64,000 nt of DNA from NCBI GenBank assembly GCA_040219025.1, contig JAVJTE010000012.1, forward strand, positions 1 through 64,000, in the 5' to 3' direction. Shown here in pieces: positions 51,003 through 59,451 of the stretch (within the stretch, counting starts at the first letter, position 1; each line of letters opens with the position of its first letter). The notes beneath the pieces are model-generated. The model saw only the letters and a list, made by a program, of their open reading frames with translations, was not told the origin of the DNA and did not search any database. The position numbers were made by a program, and so were the translations under genes. This stretch comes from HT1-32 sp040219025. GTDB taxonomy: Bacteria > Pseudomonadota > Alphaproteobacteria > Rhodospirillales > HT1-32.

Positions 51003-52136
51003 TCAGGCGGCCCTGGGCGGCCCGAGGCGTGTTACATCCAGTTCTGCGATAACCGTCTTCACGGCAGCCAGTGCGCCCCGCATCTCATCGGCACCCAGCC
51101 GCCCGATGCATCCCATCCGGAAGCTGGGGGCGACGGTCAGTTTGCCCGGGTAAATGACAAAGCCCATAGCCGCGAGGCGGTCATAGAACTTGCCGAAATC
51201 GAATGCCGGATCTTCCGGCATATGGAAGGTGATGATGATCGGTGCCTGCAGGCTGTCCGGCAGCAGGGTCTCGAAACCCATTCCCCGCATACCCTCGATC
51301 AGGATGCGGCAGTTATCGGCATATCGTGCCCCGCGACCGGCAACACCACCTTCAGCCTGGTGTTCTGCAATCGCCACATCCAGTGCCGCCAGCACATGTG
51401 TCGGTGGTGTGAAACGCCACTGTCCGTTTGCCTCCAGTGCTTTCCACTGGTCATACAGGTCAAGGCTGAGCGAATGGCTGTTGCCCGCCGTCTTTTCGAG
51501 AACAGACTGACGGATAATCGCAAAGCCGACACCCGGCGCCCCTTCGAGACATTTGTTCGACGACGCCATCAGGGCATCAAAACGGATTTCACGGGCATCG
51601 ACCGGCAACGCCCCGAAGGCACTCATGCTGTCAATCAGCAGTGACCGGTTCGCGGCCGCAACAACCCCGGCGATCTTCGACAACGGGTTCAGAATGCCGG
51701 ACGTGGTCTCGCAATGAACAACCGCCACATGGGTGATCGACTTGTCCTGTTCCAGACGGTTTGCAACTTCATCCGGATTGACGGGAACATCCTCGGCCCA
51801 TTCCAGAAAGTCACAGGCACGGTCGAGATATTTGCACATCCTGACCATGCGATGACCGTAAGCCCCGTTGACCAGCACCAGCAATTTGCCATCACGCGGC
51901 AGCAGCGTTGCAATCGTCGCCTCGACGATGAATGTCCCGCTGCCCTGCAGGGGAACCGCAACATGGGTCCCCTGCCCGCCGGCGAGCGCCAGAACGGAAG
52001 ACCGGATACGGGCCGTCATCTCGATGAACCGCGCATCGCGTGAGCCCCAGTCATGCAGCATCGCCTGCTTGACAGTCAGCGAGGTCGTCAGCGGACCGGG
52101 CGTCAGCAGCCAGGGGTCACGGTTATCTGTCGTCAT
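51003..52136 (-). CDS. phnW: 2-Aminoethylphosphonate-pyruvate transaminase
   Basis: 377 aa from ATG 52136, preceded by AGGAG; the longer frame to 52217 is not family-like. It is a class V PLP enzyme that converts 2-aminoethylphosphonate plus pyruvate to phosphonoacetaldehyde and alanine. The start LLTPGPLTTSLTVKQAMLHD and SRDARFIE near residue 40 are the PhnW signature, VPLQGSGTFIVEA near 65 holds phosphate contacts, LLIDSMSAFGALPVD near 165 the PLP Asp, and SSNKCLEGAPGVGFAI near 190 the Schiff-base Lys. It is followed by phnY and is divergent from the LysR regulator. Confidence 0.93.
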   Translation of the reverse strand: MTTDNRDPWLLTPGPLTTSLTVKQAMLHDWGSRDARFIEMTARIRSSVLALAGGQGTHVAVPLQGSGTFIVEATIATLLPRDGKLLVLVNGAYGHRMVRMCKYLDRACDFLEWAEDVPVNPDEVANRLEQDKSITHVAVVHCETTSGILNPLSKIAGVVAAANRSLLIDSMSAFGALPVDAREIRFDALMASSNKCLEGAPGVGFAIIRQSVLEKTAGNSHSLSLDLYDQWKALEANGQWRFTPPTHVLAALDVAIAEHQAEGGVAGRGARYADNCRILIEGMRGMGFETLLPDSLQAPIIITFHMPEDPAFDFGKFYDRLAAMGFVIYPGKLTVAPSFRMGCIGRLGADEMRGALAAVKTVIAELDVTRLGPPRAA

Positions 52137-52248
52137 GTCATTCTCCTGCGTTGGCTGTATCCAGCGCGATGACAAAATCGCGCAAAACAGCGTTATAAGT
52201 CCAATCTGTATTGCCAATGCTCTGCATTGATCCTATCTATTTGAGATC

Positions 52249-53130
52249 ATGAATCATGCCCAGCTCAGAGCCTTTCATCAGGTCGCAACTGAAGGCAGCT
52301 TTACCAAGGCGGCCGCCGCACTCCGCGTCACACAACCGACGATTTCCGCTCAGGTCAAGGGGTTGGAGGATTCCTATGGTATCCGCCTGTTCGACCGGCG
52401 TGGCCGGGGCATTGAGCTGACCGATCTGGGTGAGACTCTGTTACAGATCACCCGCCGTCTGTTCGACCTTGAAGAACAGGCGGCCGAACTGCTGACCGCC
52501 AACCGGGCGCTGGAAGGCGGACATCTGAAGATCGGTATCGACAGCCCGATGCATGTCACCCCGATCCTGACCGAATTCGTCAAACGCTTCCCCGGCATCA
52601 CCATCGGCCTGTCGACCGGCAATTCCGACAAGGTGCTGCATGATCTGCTGGATTATCGGACTGACATTGCCGTCGTCGCCCGCCTGCAGGTCGACGACCG
52701 TCTGGTTTCCATCGTCCTGCGCGAGGATCATCTGGTCGTGTTCATGAGATCAGATCACCCGCTTGCCAGCCGGACAGGCATCAGCCTGACCGAAATCGCA
52801 CAGGAACGCCTTATACTCCGCGAGTCCGGCTCCGTGACCCGGCAGATATTCGAGGACGCGCTGAACCATGCGGAAATCGTCCCTCACACGATCATGGAAA
52901 TGGACAGCCGCGAAGCGGTTCGCGAAGCCGTCTCGGCCGGTCTCGGTATCGGTATCGTCTCCAACGCAGAAATCGGCGAAGCCGCCGGCCTCGCCATTCT
53001 CGATATCGAGAACGCCGATGTCGGCATGACGGAGTATCTGGTTTGCCTGCGTGAACGCCGCCGTCTCCGCGTCGTCCGCGCCTTCATGGATCTGTCGCGG
53101 GAAATCCGTGACCGAACAGCAGCAGGTTGA
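52249..53130 (+). CDS. LysR-family transcriptional regulator of the aminoethylphosphonate genes
   Basis: 293 aa. The N-terminal winged helix-turn-helix has AFHQVATEGSFTKAAAAL and VTQPTISAQVKGLE (residues about 8-45). The effector domain at about 95-290 starts LKIGIDSPMHVTPIL. It lies divergently 112 bases from phnW and convergently 6 bases from ridA, in the middle of a phosphonate cluster, so it probably controls phnWY and perhaps the transport genes. Such regulators usually respond to the substrate or its product; the inducer is not visible from sequence. Confidence 0.88.
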   Translation: MNHAQLRAFHQVATEGSFTKAAAALRVTQPTISAQVKGLEDSYGIRLFDRRGRGIELTDLGETLLQITRRLFDLEEQAAELLTANRALEGGHLKIGIDSPMHVTPILTEFVKRFPGITIGLSTGNSDKVLHDLLDYRTDIAVVARLQVDDRLVSIVLREDHLVVFMRSDHPLASRTGISLTEIAQERLILRESGSVTRQIFEDALNHAEIVPHTIMEMDSREAVREAVSAGLGIGIVSNAEIGEAAGLAILDIENADVGMTEYLVCLRERRRLRVVRAFMDLSREIRDRTAAG

Positions 53131-53136
53131 ATATCT

Positions 53137-53535
53137 TCAGTCTGTTGACCGGGCGGCGATCAGATCAATCTCGACATTTGCACCGCCGGCCAGCCCGGTG
53201 ACACCGACACAGGTCCGCGCGGGCAGTTTTCCCGGCTCAAACCAGCGGGCATAGGCCTCGTTCACCTCGTCATAGCGACCGAAATCGGTGATGAACAGAC
53301 GGGCATGCATCACCTGATCCCATGAGCTGTTGCTGGCCGCCAGAATGGTTTCCAGATTGCGCATGCAGGCATCTGTCTGGTCGGCGTAGCTGCCGCGCAC
53401 ATACTCGCCTGTTGCCGTATCGATCGGCATCTGTCCGGTAATGAAGACAAAGGGCCCGCAGGCCACGGCGTGACTGTAGGGGGCAACCGGTGCGGGCGAT
53501 CCCGCCGGCATGATACGTTCAATCATCGCTGCCAT
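53137..53535 (-). CDS. RidA/YjgF-family deaminase-like protein
   Basis: 132 aa from ATG 53535, placed 7 bases after GAGGGG; ATG 53526 is equally possible. The trimeric RidA fold has VAPYSHAVACGPFVFITGQMP near residue 15, QTDACMRNLETILAA near 52, HARLFITDFGRYDEVNEAY near 75 and the catalytic-site Arg in ARTCVGVTGLAGGANVEID near 105. RidA proteins hydrolyse reactive enamines and imines formed by PLP enzymes. Here it sits between the AEP permease gene and the regulator, so it may protect against or process an intermediate of phosphonate amine metabolism. Confidence 0.85.
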   Translation of the reverse strand: MAAMIERIMPAGSPAPVAPYSHAVACGPFVFITGQMPIDTATGEYVRGSYADQTDACMRNLETILAASNSSWDQVMHARLFITDFGRYDEVNEAYARWFEPGKLPARTCVGVTGLAGGANVEIDLIAARSTD

Positions 53536-53551
53536 CTCCCCACCCCTCATT

Positions 53552-55252
53552 CTAGCGCCCCCGCCAGGCCTGTGTCCGTGCCACCACACCCTTGCTGAGG
53601 AGGGCGTGGATGATTCGGGCGATGGCACAGGTATAGGCGATCATCATCGCCATCGCCGCAGCCGGTGCAATCGCACCCGCATCATCCATATTCATGACGG
53701 CGACAGAGGCCAGCGTTGTATCCGTCGAATAGATGAACACCACCGCCGAAACCGTCGTCATGGCATTCATGAACAGATAGATCGAGATATCGAGAATCGC
53801 CGGCAGACAAACCGGAACCGTTACCTTCGCAAAGGTCCGGTAGAACGGCGCTTTCAGCGAGGCCGAGACGGATTCAAATTCGGCATCCATCTGCTGCAAT
53901 GCTGTCGTCGCCGTCAGGTGGCTGACCGTATAGAAATGCGCGACGGTACAGACGACCAGAATGCCCATCGTCTGATAGAGAAAGTTGAACGGATTGTCCG
54001 GATTGTTGAAGAAAAAGATATAGGCAAGCCCCAGCACCAGCCCCGGAACAGCCAGCGGCACAATAGCCAGAAACTGAAAAGCCATGCGGCCTGTCCGGAA
54101 ACCACGACCTTTCTCGACCAGATAGGCACCGAAGAACACAATCACCGTTCCGAACAGCGCGGTGTAGAGCGCCATGCGGATGGAGTTGAAATAGGAATCC
54201 CAGCCGCCCCCGTCCATCAGGTCGAAGCGATAGTTATTGAGCGACAGTTCCAGATTATAGGGCCAGAATTTCACCAGAGCCGCATACTGCGCCATACCCA
54301 GCATACCCAGAATCAGCAGGGCAACGATGGTGCAGAAAATCAGCATCGCGATATCAACCCGGCGGTCAGGTTTCGGCTGCAACGGCACGGCGCGGGCAGA
54401 CAGCAGGGCGACCTGCCGGCGCTGCACCCAGCGATCCACGAAAAACGCCAGCAGTGCTGGCGCCAGCAGCACCACGGATACCACAGCCCCCATCTGGAAG
54501 TTCTGCTGGCCGATCACCTGCTTGTACACATCGGTCGCCAGCATGTTGTAGTTCCCGCCGATCACCTTCGGTACACCGAAATCGGTGAAGACCAGGGTAA
54601 AGACGACAAAGCTGGCGCTTATCAGGCCATATCTGGCGCCCGGCAGTGTCACCGTCAGAAAGGTCCGCAACCGTGTGGTCCGCAGCGCCGTTGCCGCTTC
54701 ATACAGCCGCGCATCCGAGATCGAGAGGGCCGTAATCACAATGATCAGGGCGTGCGGAAACACCCAGTAGCAGGATCCGATAACAATCCCGATCGGACCG
54801 TATATCGACTCACCTCCAAGCAATGCCTTGGCGACACCCTGATTGCCGAACCAGTAGACCAGCGAGATACCGCCAAGAAGCGACGGTGTCAGCAGGGGAA
54901 CCAGAGCCACAATCCGGAATACCCATTTGAACGGCATACAGGTACGGGTCAGTGCATAGGCATAAATGAAGGCAACAGTGATCACGACCACCGTGGAGAT
55001 CAGCGCAATCGAAAGACTGTTGAAGATCGAATTGAACAGGGCCGGTGTCGCAAAATACTCGGCATAGTTTGCCAGCCCGAGGAAATTACCGTCCTTGTCC
55101 TCAAGGCTTTTCGACAGCATCGCATAGAGCGGCAACATGACAGCGACCACAAGAAACAGGCCAATCGCCACCATCGACAGCCGCATGATCCAGTCATCAC
55201 GGCCCAGAACCGGTTTCAGAGGCGGTGTTGCGGCGCTGTCTTTAGCGCTCAT
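53552..55252 (-). CDS. 2-Aminoethylphosphonate ABC transporter permease (fused two-domain)
   Basis: 566 aa with about 12 membrane helices in two BPD_transp_1 repeats. The EAA-like loops are ISDARLYEAATALRTTRLRT near residue 220 and MDAEFESVSASLKAPFYRT near 455. The fused form corresponds to the PhnU/PhnV permease pair of Salmonella joined in one chain, as in marine alphaproteobacterial AepW-type importers. A short cytoplasmic N-terminus (AATPPLKPVLGRDDWIMRL) precedes the first helix. It overlaps the upstream ATPase gene by 4 bases. Confidence 0.9.
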   Translation of the reverse strand: MSAKDSAATPPLKPVLGRDDWIMRLSMVAIGLFLVVAVMLPLYAMLSKSLEDKDGNFLGLANYAEYFATPALFNSIFNSLSIALISTVVVITVAFIYAYALTRTCMPFKWVFRIVALVPLLTPSLLGGISLVYWFGNQGVAKALLGGESIYGPIGIVIGSCYWVFPHALIIVITALSISDARLYEAATALRTTRLRTFLTVTLPGARYGLISASFVVFTLVFTDFGVPKVIGGNYNMLATDVYKQVIGQQNFQMGAVVSVVLLAPALLAFFVDRWVQRRQVALLSARAVPLQPKPDRRVDIAMLIFCTIVALLILGMLGMAQYAALVKFWPYNLELSLNNYRFDLMDGGGWDSYFNSIRMALYTALFGTVIVFFGAYLVEKGRGFRTGRMAFQFLAIVPLAVPGLVLGLAYIFFFNNPDNPFNFLYQTMGILVVCTVAHFYTVSHLTATTALQQMDAEFESVSASLKAPFYRTFAKVTVPVCLPAILDISIYLFMNAMTTVSAVVFIYSTDTTLASVAVMNMDDAGAIAPAAAMAMMIAYTCAIARIIHALLSKGVVARTQAWRGR

Positions 55253-56331
55253 GCGCCACGTCCCGGAAAAATCCGCATTAGTTCGGGGGGAAACCGCACA
55301 GGGAGTTCCTTCCCGGTGACGAGGTTCTGTCGCCGCACCATGTTCGGTGACATATCAGCGAACAGATCAACATCACCGAAGGCGGCACATTTCAGATCAA
55401 CACGGTAGAACGTGCCGAGGAATTCCATTGACCGGATCACCGCATCGACAACGTTACCGCCGCCGGATTCCACACCCTGAAGCTGGATATCCTCCGGGCG
55501 GATGGCCGCAATGACCGGTTTACCCACCAGACCTGTCGGGGTCTCGGCGATGAAGCCGGCCTTGCCAATCTGTACATGGCCGGCCGATGCCATTCCCGGC
55601 AGGAAATTCATCGCACCAATGAAATCGGCAACAAAGGGCGTGGCCGGTGTGCTGTAGATTTCTTCCGGTGTACCGACCTGTTCGATACAACCATGGTCCA
55701 TGACGACAATTCTGTCCGCCATCGACAGGGCCTCTTCCTGATCATGTGTCACCATGATGGTGGTCACCCCCAGGCGCTGCTGCAGTTCACGGATTTCCCC
55801 GCGCAGCCGCACCCGGACCTTGGCGTCCAGTGCGCTCAGCGGCTCGTCCAGCAACAGCAGTCCCGGCGATGGTGCGAGCGCCCGTGCAAGCGCAACCCGC
55901 TGCTGCTGGCCACCCGAAAGCTGGGACGGATATTTGCTGCCCTGATCGGCCAGACTGACGAGACCAAGCAGCTCGTCAACCCGACGGTTGATATCCGCCC
56001 GCGGCATCCGCCGGTTTTCCAGGCCATAGGCGACATTGGCCTTTACCGAGAGGTTCGGAAACAGGGCATAGGACTGAAAGACGATCCCGAAGTCACGCAG
56101 CGCAGGCGGCAGGTTGGAAATATCCTTCCCGGCCTGTTCGATCCGTCCGCTGGTCTGGAAGTCCAGCCCGGCAATCGCCCGCAGCAAGGTCGTCTTGCCG
56201 CAACCGGAAGGGCCCAGAAAGCAGACAAACTCCCCTTCATTTACCAGAAGCGAGACTTCCGACAGCGCCGTGAAGTCGCCAAACTTCTTGGTGACATCGG
56301 TAACGCACAGATATGGCGCAGATTCAGACAT
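55249..56331 (-). CDS. phnT: 2-Aminoethylphosphonate ABC transporter ATP-binding protein
   Basis: 360 aa. The nucleotide-binding domain at about 5-240 has Walker A GPSGCGKTTLL near 39, Q-loop VFQSYALFP near 84, signature LSGGQQQRVALARAL near 138 and Walker B LLLLDEPLSALD near 158, with the H-loop His in MVTHDQEEAL. A TOBE-type regulatory domain at about 270-345 follows, the usual architecture for 2-aminoethylphosphonate and other polyamine/iron-type importers. It precedes the permease with a 4-base overlap and is 81 bases after the binding-protein gene. The symbol follows Salmonella PhnSTUV naming. Confidence 0.9.
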   Translation of the reverse strand: MSESAPYLCVTDVTKKFGDFTALSEVSLLVNEGEFVCFLGPSGCGKTTLLRAIAGLDFQTSGRIEQAGKDISNLPPALRDFGIVFQSYALFPNLSVKANVAYGLENRRMPRADINRRVDELLGLVSLADQGSKYPSQLSGGQQQRVALARALAPSPGLLLLDEPLSALDAKVRVRLRGEIRELQQRLGVTTIMVTHDQEEALSMADRIVVMDHGCIEQVGTPEEIYSTPATPFVADFIGAMNFLPGMASAGHVQIGKAGFIAETPTGLVGKPVIAAIRPEDIQLQGVESGGGNVVDAVIRSMEFLGTFYRVDLKCAAFGDVDLFADMSPNMVRRQNLVTGKELPVRFPPELMRIFPGRGA

Positions 56332-56412
56332 GCCTGTATTTCCCCTGATAACAAACAGCAGCGGCCCACCGGACAGTTGATCCGGCGGGCCGCCTGACCC
56401 GAACGCAGGGTC

Positions 56413-57441
56413 TTATTTTGCTTCTGACTTCGAATCGTAGCGCGTCTGCCATTCGGCAAGAATCGCCTTGCGGTTCTTCGCCGCAAACTCGAAATCATTA
56501 TCGATCATTTTCTCAAGAATACCGGTCGGGAAATGTTCCACCGGTACGGCAACGCCCGGATAAGCGACAACAGCATATCCGGAATTATAGAGTTCGTTGG
56601 CCTTTTTCGTGATCGACCAGTCAACCAGCTTCTGGGCTGCCTCGAGTTTCTTCGTGCCCTTGACGATAGCGGTTGCTTCCATATCCCAGCCGACGCCTTC
56701 AGACGGCAGGATAATTTCGATAGGCGCACCCTGGGCTTTCTCCTTGGCACCCCGGAAGGCGAAGGAAATGCCGATCGGAACTTCGCCGGACCCTGCCTGA
56801 CGGCAAGGCTTCGAGCCGGAATGCGTGTACCAGGCAATGTTCTGATGCAGGGCATCCATGTAGGCCCAGCCCTCTTTCTCACCGAAGATCTGCAGCCATG
56901 ACGACACGTCGAGGAAGCCGGTACCGGAACTGTTCGGGTTCGGCATGACCACATGACCCTTGTAGACCGGCTTCGCCAGGTCCTTCCATGAGGTCGGCAT
57001 CGGCAGTCCCTTTGCCTTGGCTTCGACCGTATTGACGCAGACTGCTGCAATCCAGGCGTCCATACCGGTCCATGACGGCGGATTCGCTGAATCCACAAAC
57101 TTCGGATCAAGCTTCTCGACACCGCTCGGTTTGTAGGCCTGCAGCATTCCCTCGGTCTTCAGCAGCATCAGGCTGGTTGCCGCAAGTCCCCAGATCACAT
57201 CTGCCTGCGGGTTTTCTTTTTCGGCCAGCAGCTTGGCTGTCACGACACCGGTTGAATCCCGCACCCAGTTGATCTTGATATCCGGATGATCTTCATTGAA
57301 CGCCGAAGCATAGCGCTTCAGATCTTCTGCTTCGACAGCCGTGTAAACCGTCAGTTCTGTGGCAGCCACCGCCTGTGCAGCAAATCCTGCCATGGCAACG
57401 CCTGCAATCAACGCACCTGCGCGCTGAACAATTTTCGACAT
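56413..57441 (-). CDS. phnS: 2-Aminoethylphosphonate-binding periplasmic protein
   Basis: 342 aa. A signal peptide (ALIAGVAMAGFAAQAVAA, cleavage near residue 26) precedes a type II periplasmic-binding fold: LTVYTAVEAEDLKRYASAF, WVRDSTGVVTAKLLAEKENP, ADVIWGLAATSLMLL, VMPNPNSSGTGFLDVSSWL near 170 and GSGEVPIGISFAFRG near 220. This is the family annotated as 2-aminoethylphosphonate binding (PhnS/AepX type). It starts the leftward operon for uptake, followed by phnT after 81 bases. Its promoter should lie in the 306-base gap shared with the formate dehydrogenase genes. Confidence 0.88.
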   Translation of the reverse strand: MSKIVQRAGALIAGVAMAGFAAQAVAATELTVYTAVEAEDLKRYASAFNEDHPDIKINWVRDSTGVVTAKLLAEKENPQADVIWGLAATSLMLLKTEGMLQAYKPSGVEKLDPKFVDSANPPSWTGMDAWIAAVCVNTVEAKAKGLPMPTSWKDLAKPVYKGHVVMPNPNSSGTGFLDVSSWLQIFGEKEGWAYMDALHQNIAWYTHSGSKPCRQAGSGEVPIGISFAFRGAKEKAQGAPIEIILPSEGVGWDMEATAIVKGTKKLEAAQKLVDWSITKKANELYNSGYAVVAYPGVAVPVEHFPTGILEKMIDNDFEFAAKNRKAILAEWQTRYDSKSEAK

Positions 57442-57747
57442 GTTATGGTCCCCTTCTGAATCGTTTGAATGAGCTTCACGAGATCACTTGACTGGAACGG
57501 GATCACCCGCTCCAGCTCCCCACGAATGTGCGTGTCACCCTGTTACACCATGAATTGTGACACCAATGCGACAGATAATGCAAAACCTTGCTACATCCGG
57601 GAGAGATGTTTTCGTCGCGATCAAGTCAGAATCTGGCGCGGACGGCCCATTGCGAACCTGCGGTTGGTTGTTGCATGTTGCCGGGTGGACTGGCACGAAA
57701 TGCCGGTGTGCCGTTCTGAATAACAGACGTCCCGGAGAACTGAAAAA
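57442..57747. promoter_or_regulatory. Divergent control region with inverted repeat between phnS and formate dehydrogenase
   Basis: This 306-base gap holds no supportable gene. A near-exact palindromic pair GTGTCAC (57532-57538) and GTGACAC (57557-57563) is separated by 18 bases. Within the spacer TTACACC repeats part of the half-site, as in operators that bind two dimers or a looped LysR/GntR regulator. It lies about 90 bases from phnS and 185 from the formate dehydrogenase start. No sigma70-like promoter was assigned with confidence. Confidence 0.45.
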
Positions 57748-59451
57748 ATGACCCGAACTGACCCGCAAGGCAGCCCGAAACGCCCTCCTCATCCGGGCTT
57801 TGGCAAGGGCGGGATGCGGGCCACACCAAAAGGCCGTCAGGTCGAATCCGACGCAGTTCAGGAAGTATTACAGATACTGGAAGGCAGCAGCCTGCAGCGT
57901 GACCTGCTGATCGAACATCTGCATCTTATTCAGGACAAGTACGGGCATCTGAGTGCCCGACATCTCGCGGCACTGGCTGAAATCACGAATCTGCCGATGG
58001 CCGAAGTCTTCGAGGTTGCGACCTTCTATGCACATTTCGATGTGGTAACCGGGGACGACAACCCGCCCCCGCCCGTTACCATTCGGATCTGCGACAGCCT
58101 TACCTGCGAGATGAAGGGTGCGAGCCAGCTGCTGCAGTCCCTGCAATCCGGTGCACCGGATGACATCAGGGTGGTACGTGCCCCCTGCATGGGAGCCTGT
58201 GACCGTGCCCCGGTTGCCGCAGTCGGACATGCCCAGATTGACCATGCAACTGCTGCTGCGGTGCTTGAAGCTGCTCTTCACCCTTCCGACAATCTGCCAC
58301 CATATGAGACCCTTGCCGATTACCGGAAAGCCGGCGGTTATAAGATTCTGGAAAAGCTTCAAGCAAACGCGATTTCTCCCGACAACATCATGTCGGTGCT
58401 CGAAGATGGCGGGCTGCGCGGGCTTGGCGGTGCCGGTTTTCCGACCGGCCGAAAGTGGCGCATCGTCTCCGGGATGGATGGCCGCAAACTGATGGCCATC
58501 AATGCGGACGAAGGCGAGCCCGGCACCTTCAAGGACCGGTATTGTCTGGAAACCCGTCCCCACCGCGTGCTTGAAGGCATTCTGCTGGCCTGTCGCGTTG
58601 TTGGCATTACCGAGGCTTATCTCTATCTGCGCGACGAGTACCCGGCGGCCCGTCACATTCTGCAGGCCGAGATCGCAGCCCTGATCAAAAGCGGCCATTC
58701 GGACGGCATTACCATCCATCTCCGCCGGGGAGCCGGGGCCTACATCTGTGGCGAAGAATCCGCCATGATCGAGAGTATTGAAGGCAAGCGGGGACTGCCC
58801 CGGCACCGGCCACCCTATGTTGCCGAAGTCGGTCTGTTCGGCTGCCCTACACTCGTCAACAATATCGAGACGCTTTACTGGATTCCGGAAATTCTGGAGC
58901 GCGGAGCCGACTGGTGGGCAGGCCTCGGCCGGCATGGTGGCAAGGGCTACCGCATGTATTCTGTTTCCGGTCGCGTCCGCAATCCGGGTGTCAAGACGGC
59001 TCCTGCCGGCATCACCATGCAGGAACTGATCGACGAGTTCTGCGGCGGCATGGCGGACGGGCACAGTTTTTACGGCTATCTGCCCGGCGGCGCGTCCGGG
59101 GGTATCCTGCCGGCCAGAATGGCGGATATTCCTCTCGACTTCGGCCATCTGGAAAAACATGGCTGTTTCACCGGCTCGGGCGCTGTTGTCGTGCTGTCGG
59201 ACAAGGATACAGCGAAGTCCGCGGCGCTGAATCTGCTGCGCTTCTTTGAAGATGAAAGCTGCGGCCAGTGCACACCCTGCCGCGCCGGAACCGAAAAGGC
59301 GGTCAAACTGATGCAGCAGGACAACTGGGACCAGCCGTTGCTGACCGAGCTGTGCAATGCGATGGCGGATGCCAGCATTTGCGGTCTGGGCCAGGCGGCC
59401 CCTAACCCGCTACGTTCCGTATTCCGCTTTTTCCCGGAGGAACTCGCATGA
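57748..59451 (+). CDS. NAD-dependent formate dehydrogenase, fused gamma-beta subunit (NuoE/NuoF-like)
   Basis: 567 aa. Residues about 20-170 are the NuoE-like [2Fe-2S] domain with CDSLTC and CMGAC cluster ligands (about residues 115-120 and 152-156). Residues about 190-560 are the NuoF-like domain: GLGGAGFPTGRKW and NADEGEPGTFKDR bind NADH/FMN, RGAGAYICGEESAMIESIEG is conserved, and ESCGQCTPCRAGT with a later Cys (SICGLG) holds the 4Fe-4S cluster. This fused form matches FdsGB-type diaphorase halves of molybdenum formate dehydrogenases. Its stop overlaps the alpha-subunit start by 4 bases (ATGA), so they are coupled. Confidence 0.93.
   Translation: MTRTDPQGSPKRPPHPGFGKGGMRATPKGRQVESDAVQEVLQILEGSSLQRDLLIEHLHLIQDKYGHLSARHLAALAEITNLPMAEVFEVATFYAHFDVVTGDDNPPPPVTIRICDSLTCEMKGASQLLQSLQSGAPDDIRVVRAPCMGACDRAPVAAVGHAQIDHATAAAVLEAALHPSDNLPPYETLADYRKAGGYKILEKLQANAISPDNIMSVLEDGGLRGLGGAGFPTGRKWRIVSGMDGRKLMAINADEGEPGTFKDRYCLETRPHRVLEGILLACRVVGITEAYLYLRDEYPAARHILQAEIAALIKSGHSDGITIHLRRGAGAYICGEESAMIESIEGKRGLPRHRPPYVAEVGLFGCPTLVNNIETLYWIPEILERGADWWAGLGRHGGKGYRMYSVSGRVRNPGVKTAPAGITMQELIDEFCGGMADGHSFYGYLPGGASGGILPARMADIPLDFGHLEKHGCFTGSGAVVVLSDKDTAKSAALNLLRFFEDESCGQCTPCRAGTEKAVKLMQQDNWDQPLLTELCNAMADASICGLGQAAPNPLRSVFRFFPEELA

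Noticed and set aside
57868..59160. 430-codon minus-strand frame
   Set aside because: It is antisense to the strongly supported formate dehydrogenase beta subunit.
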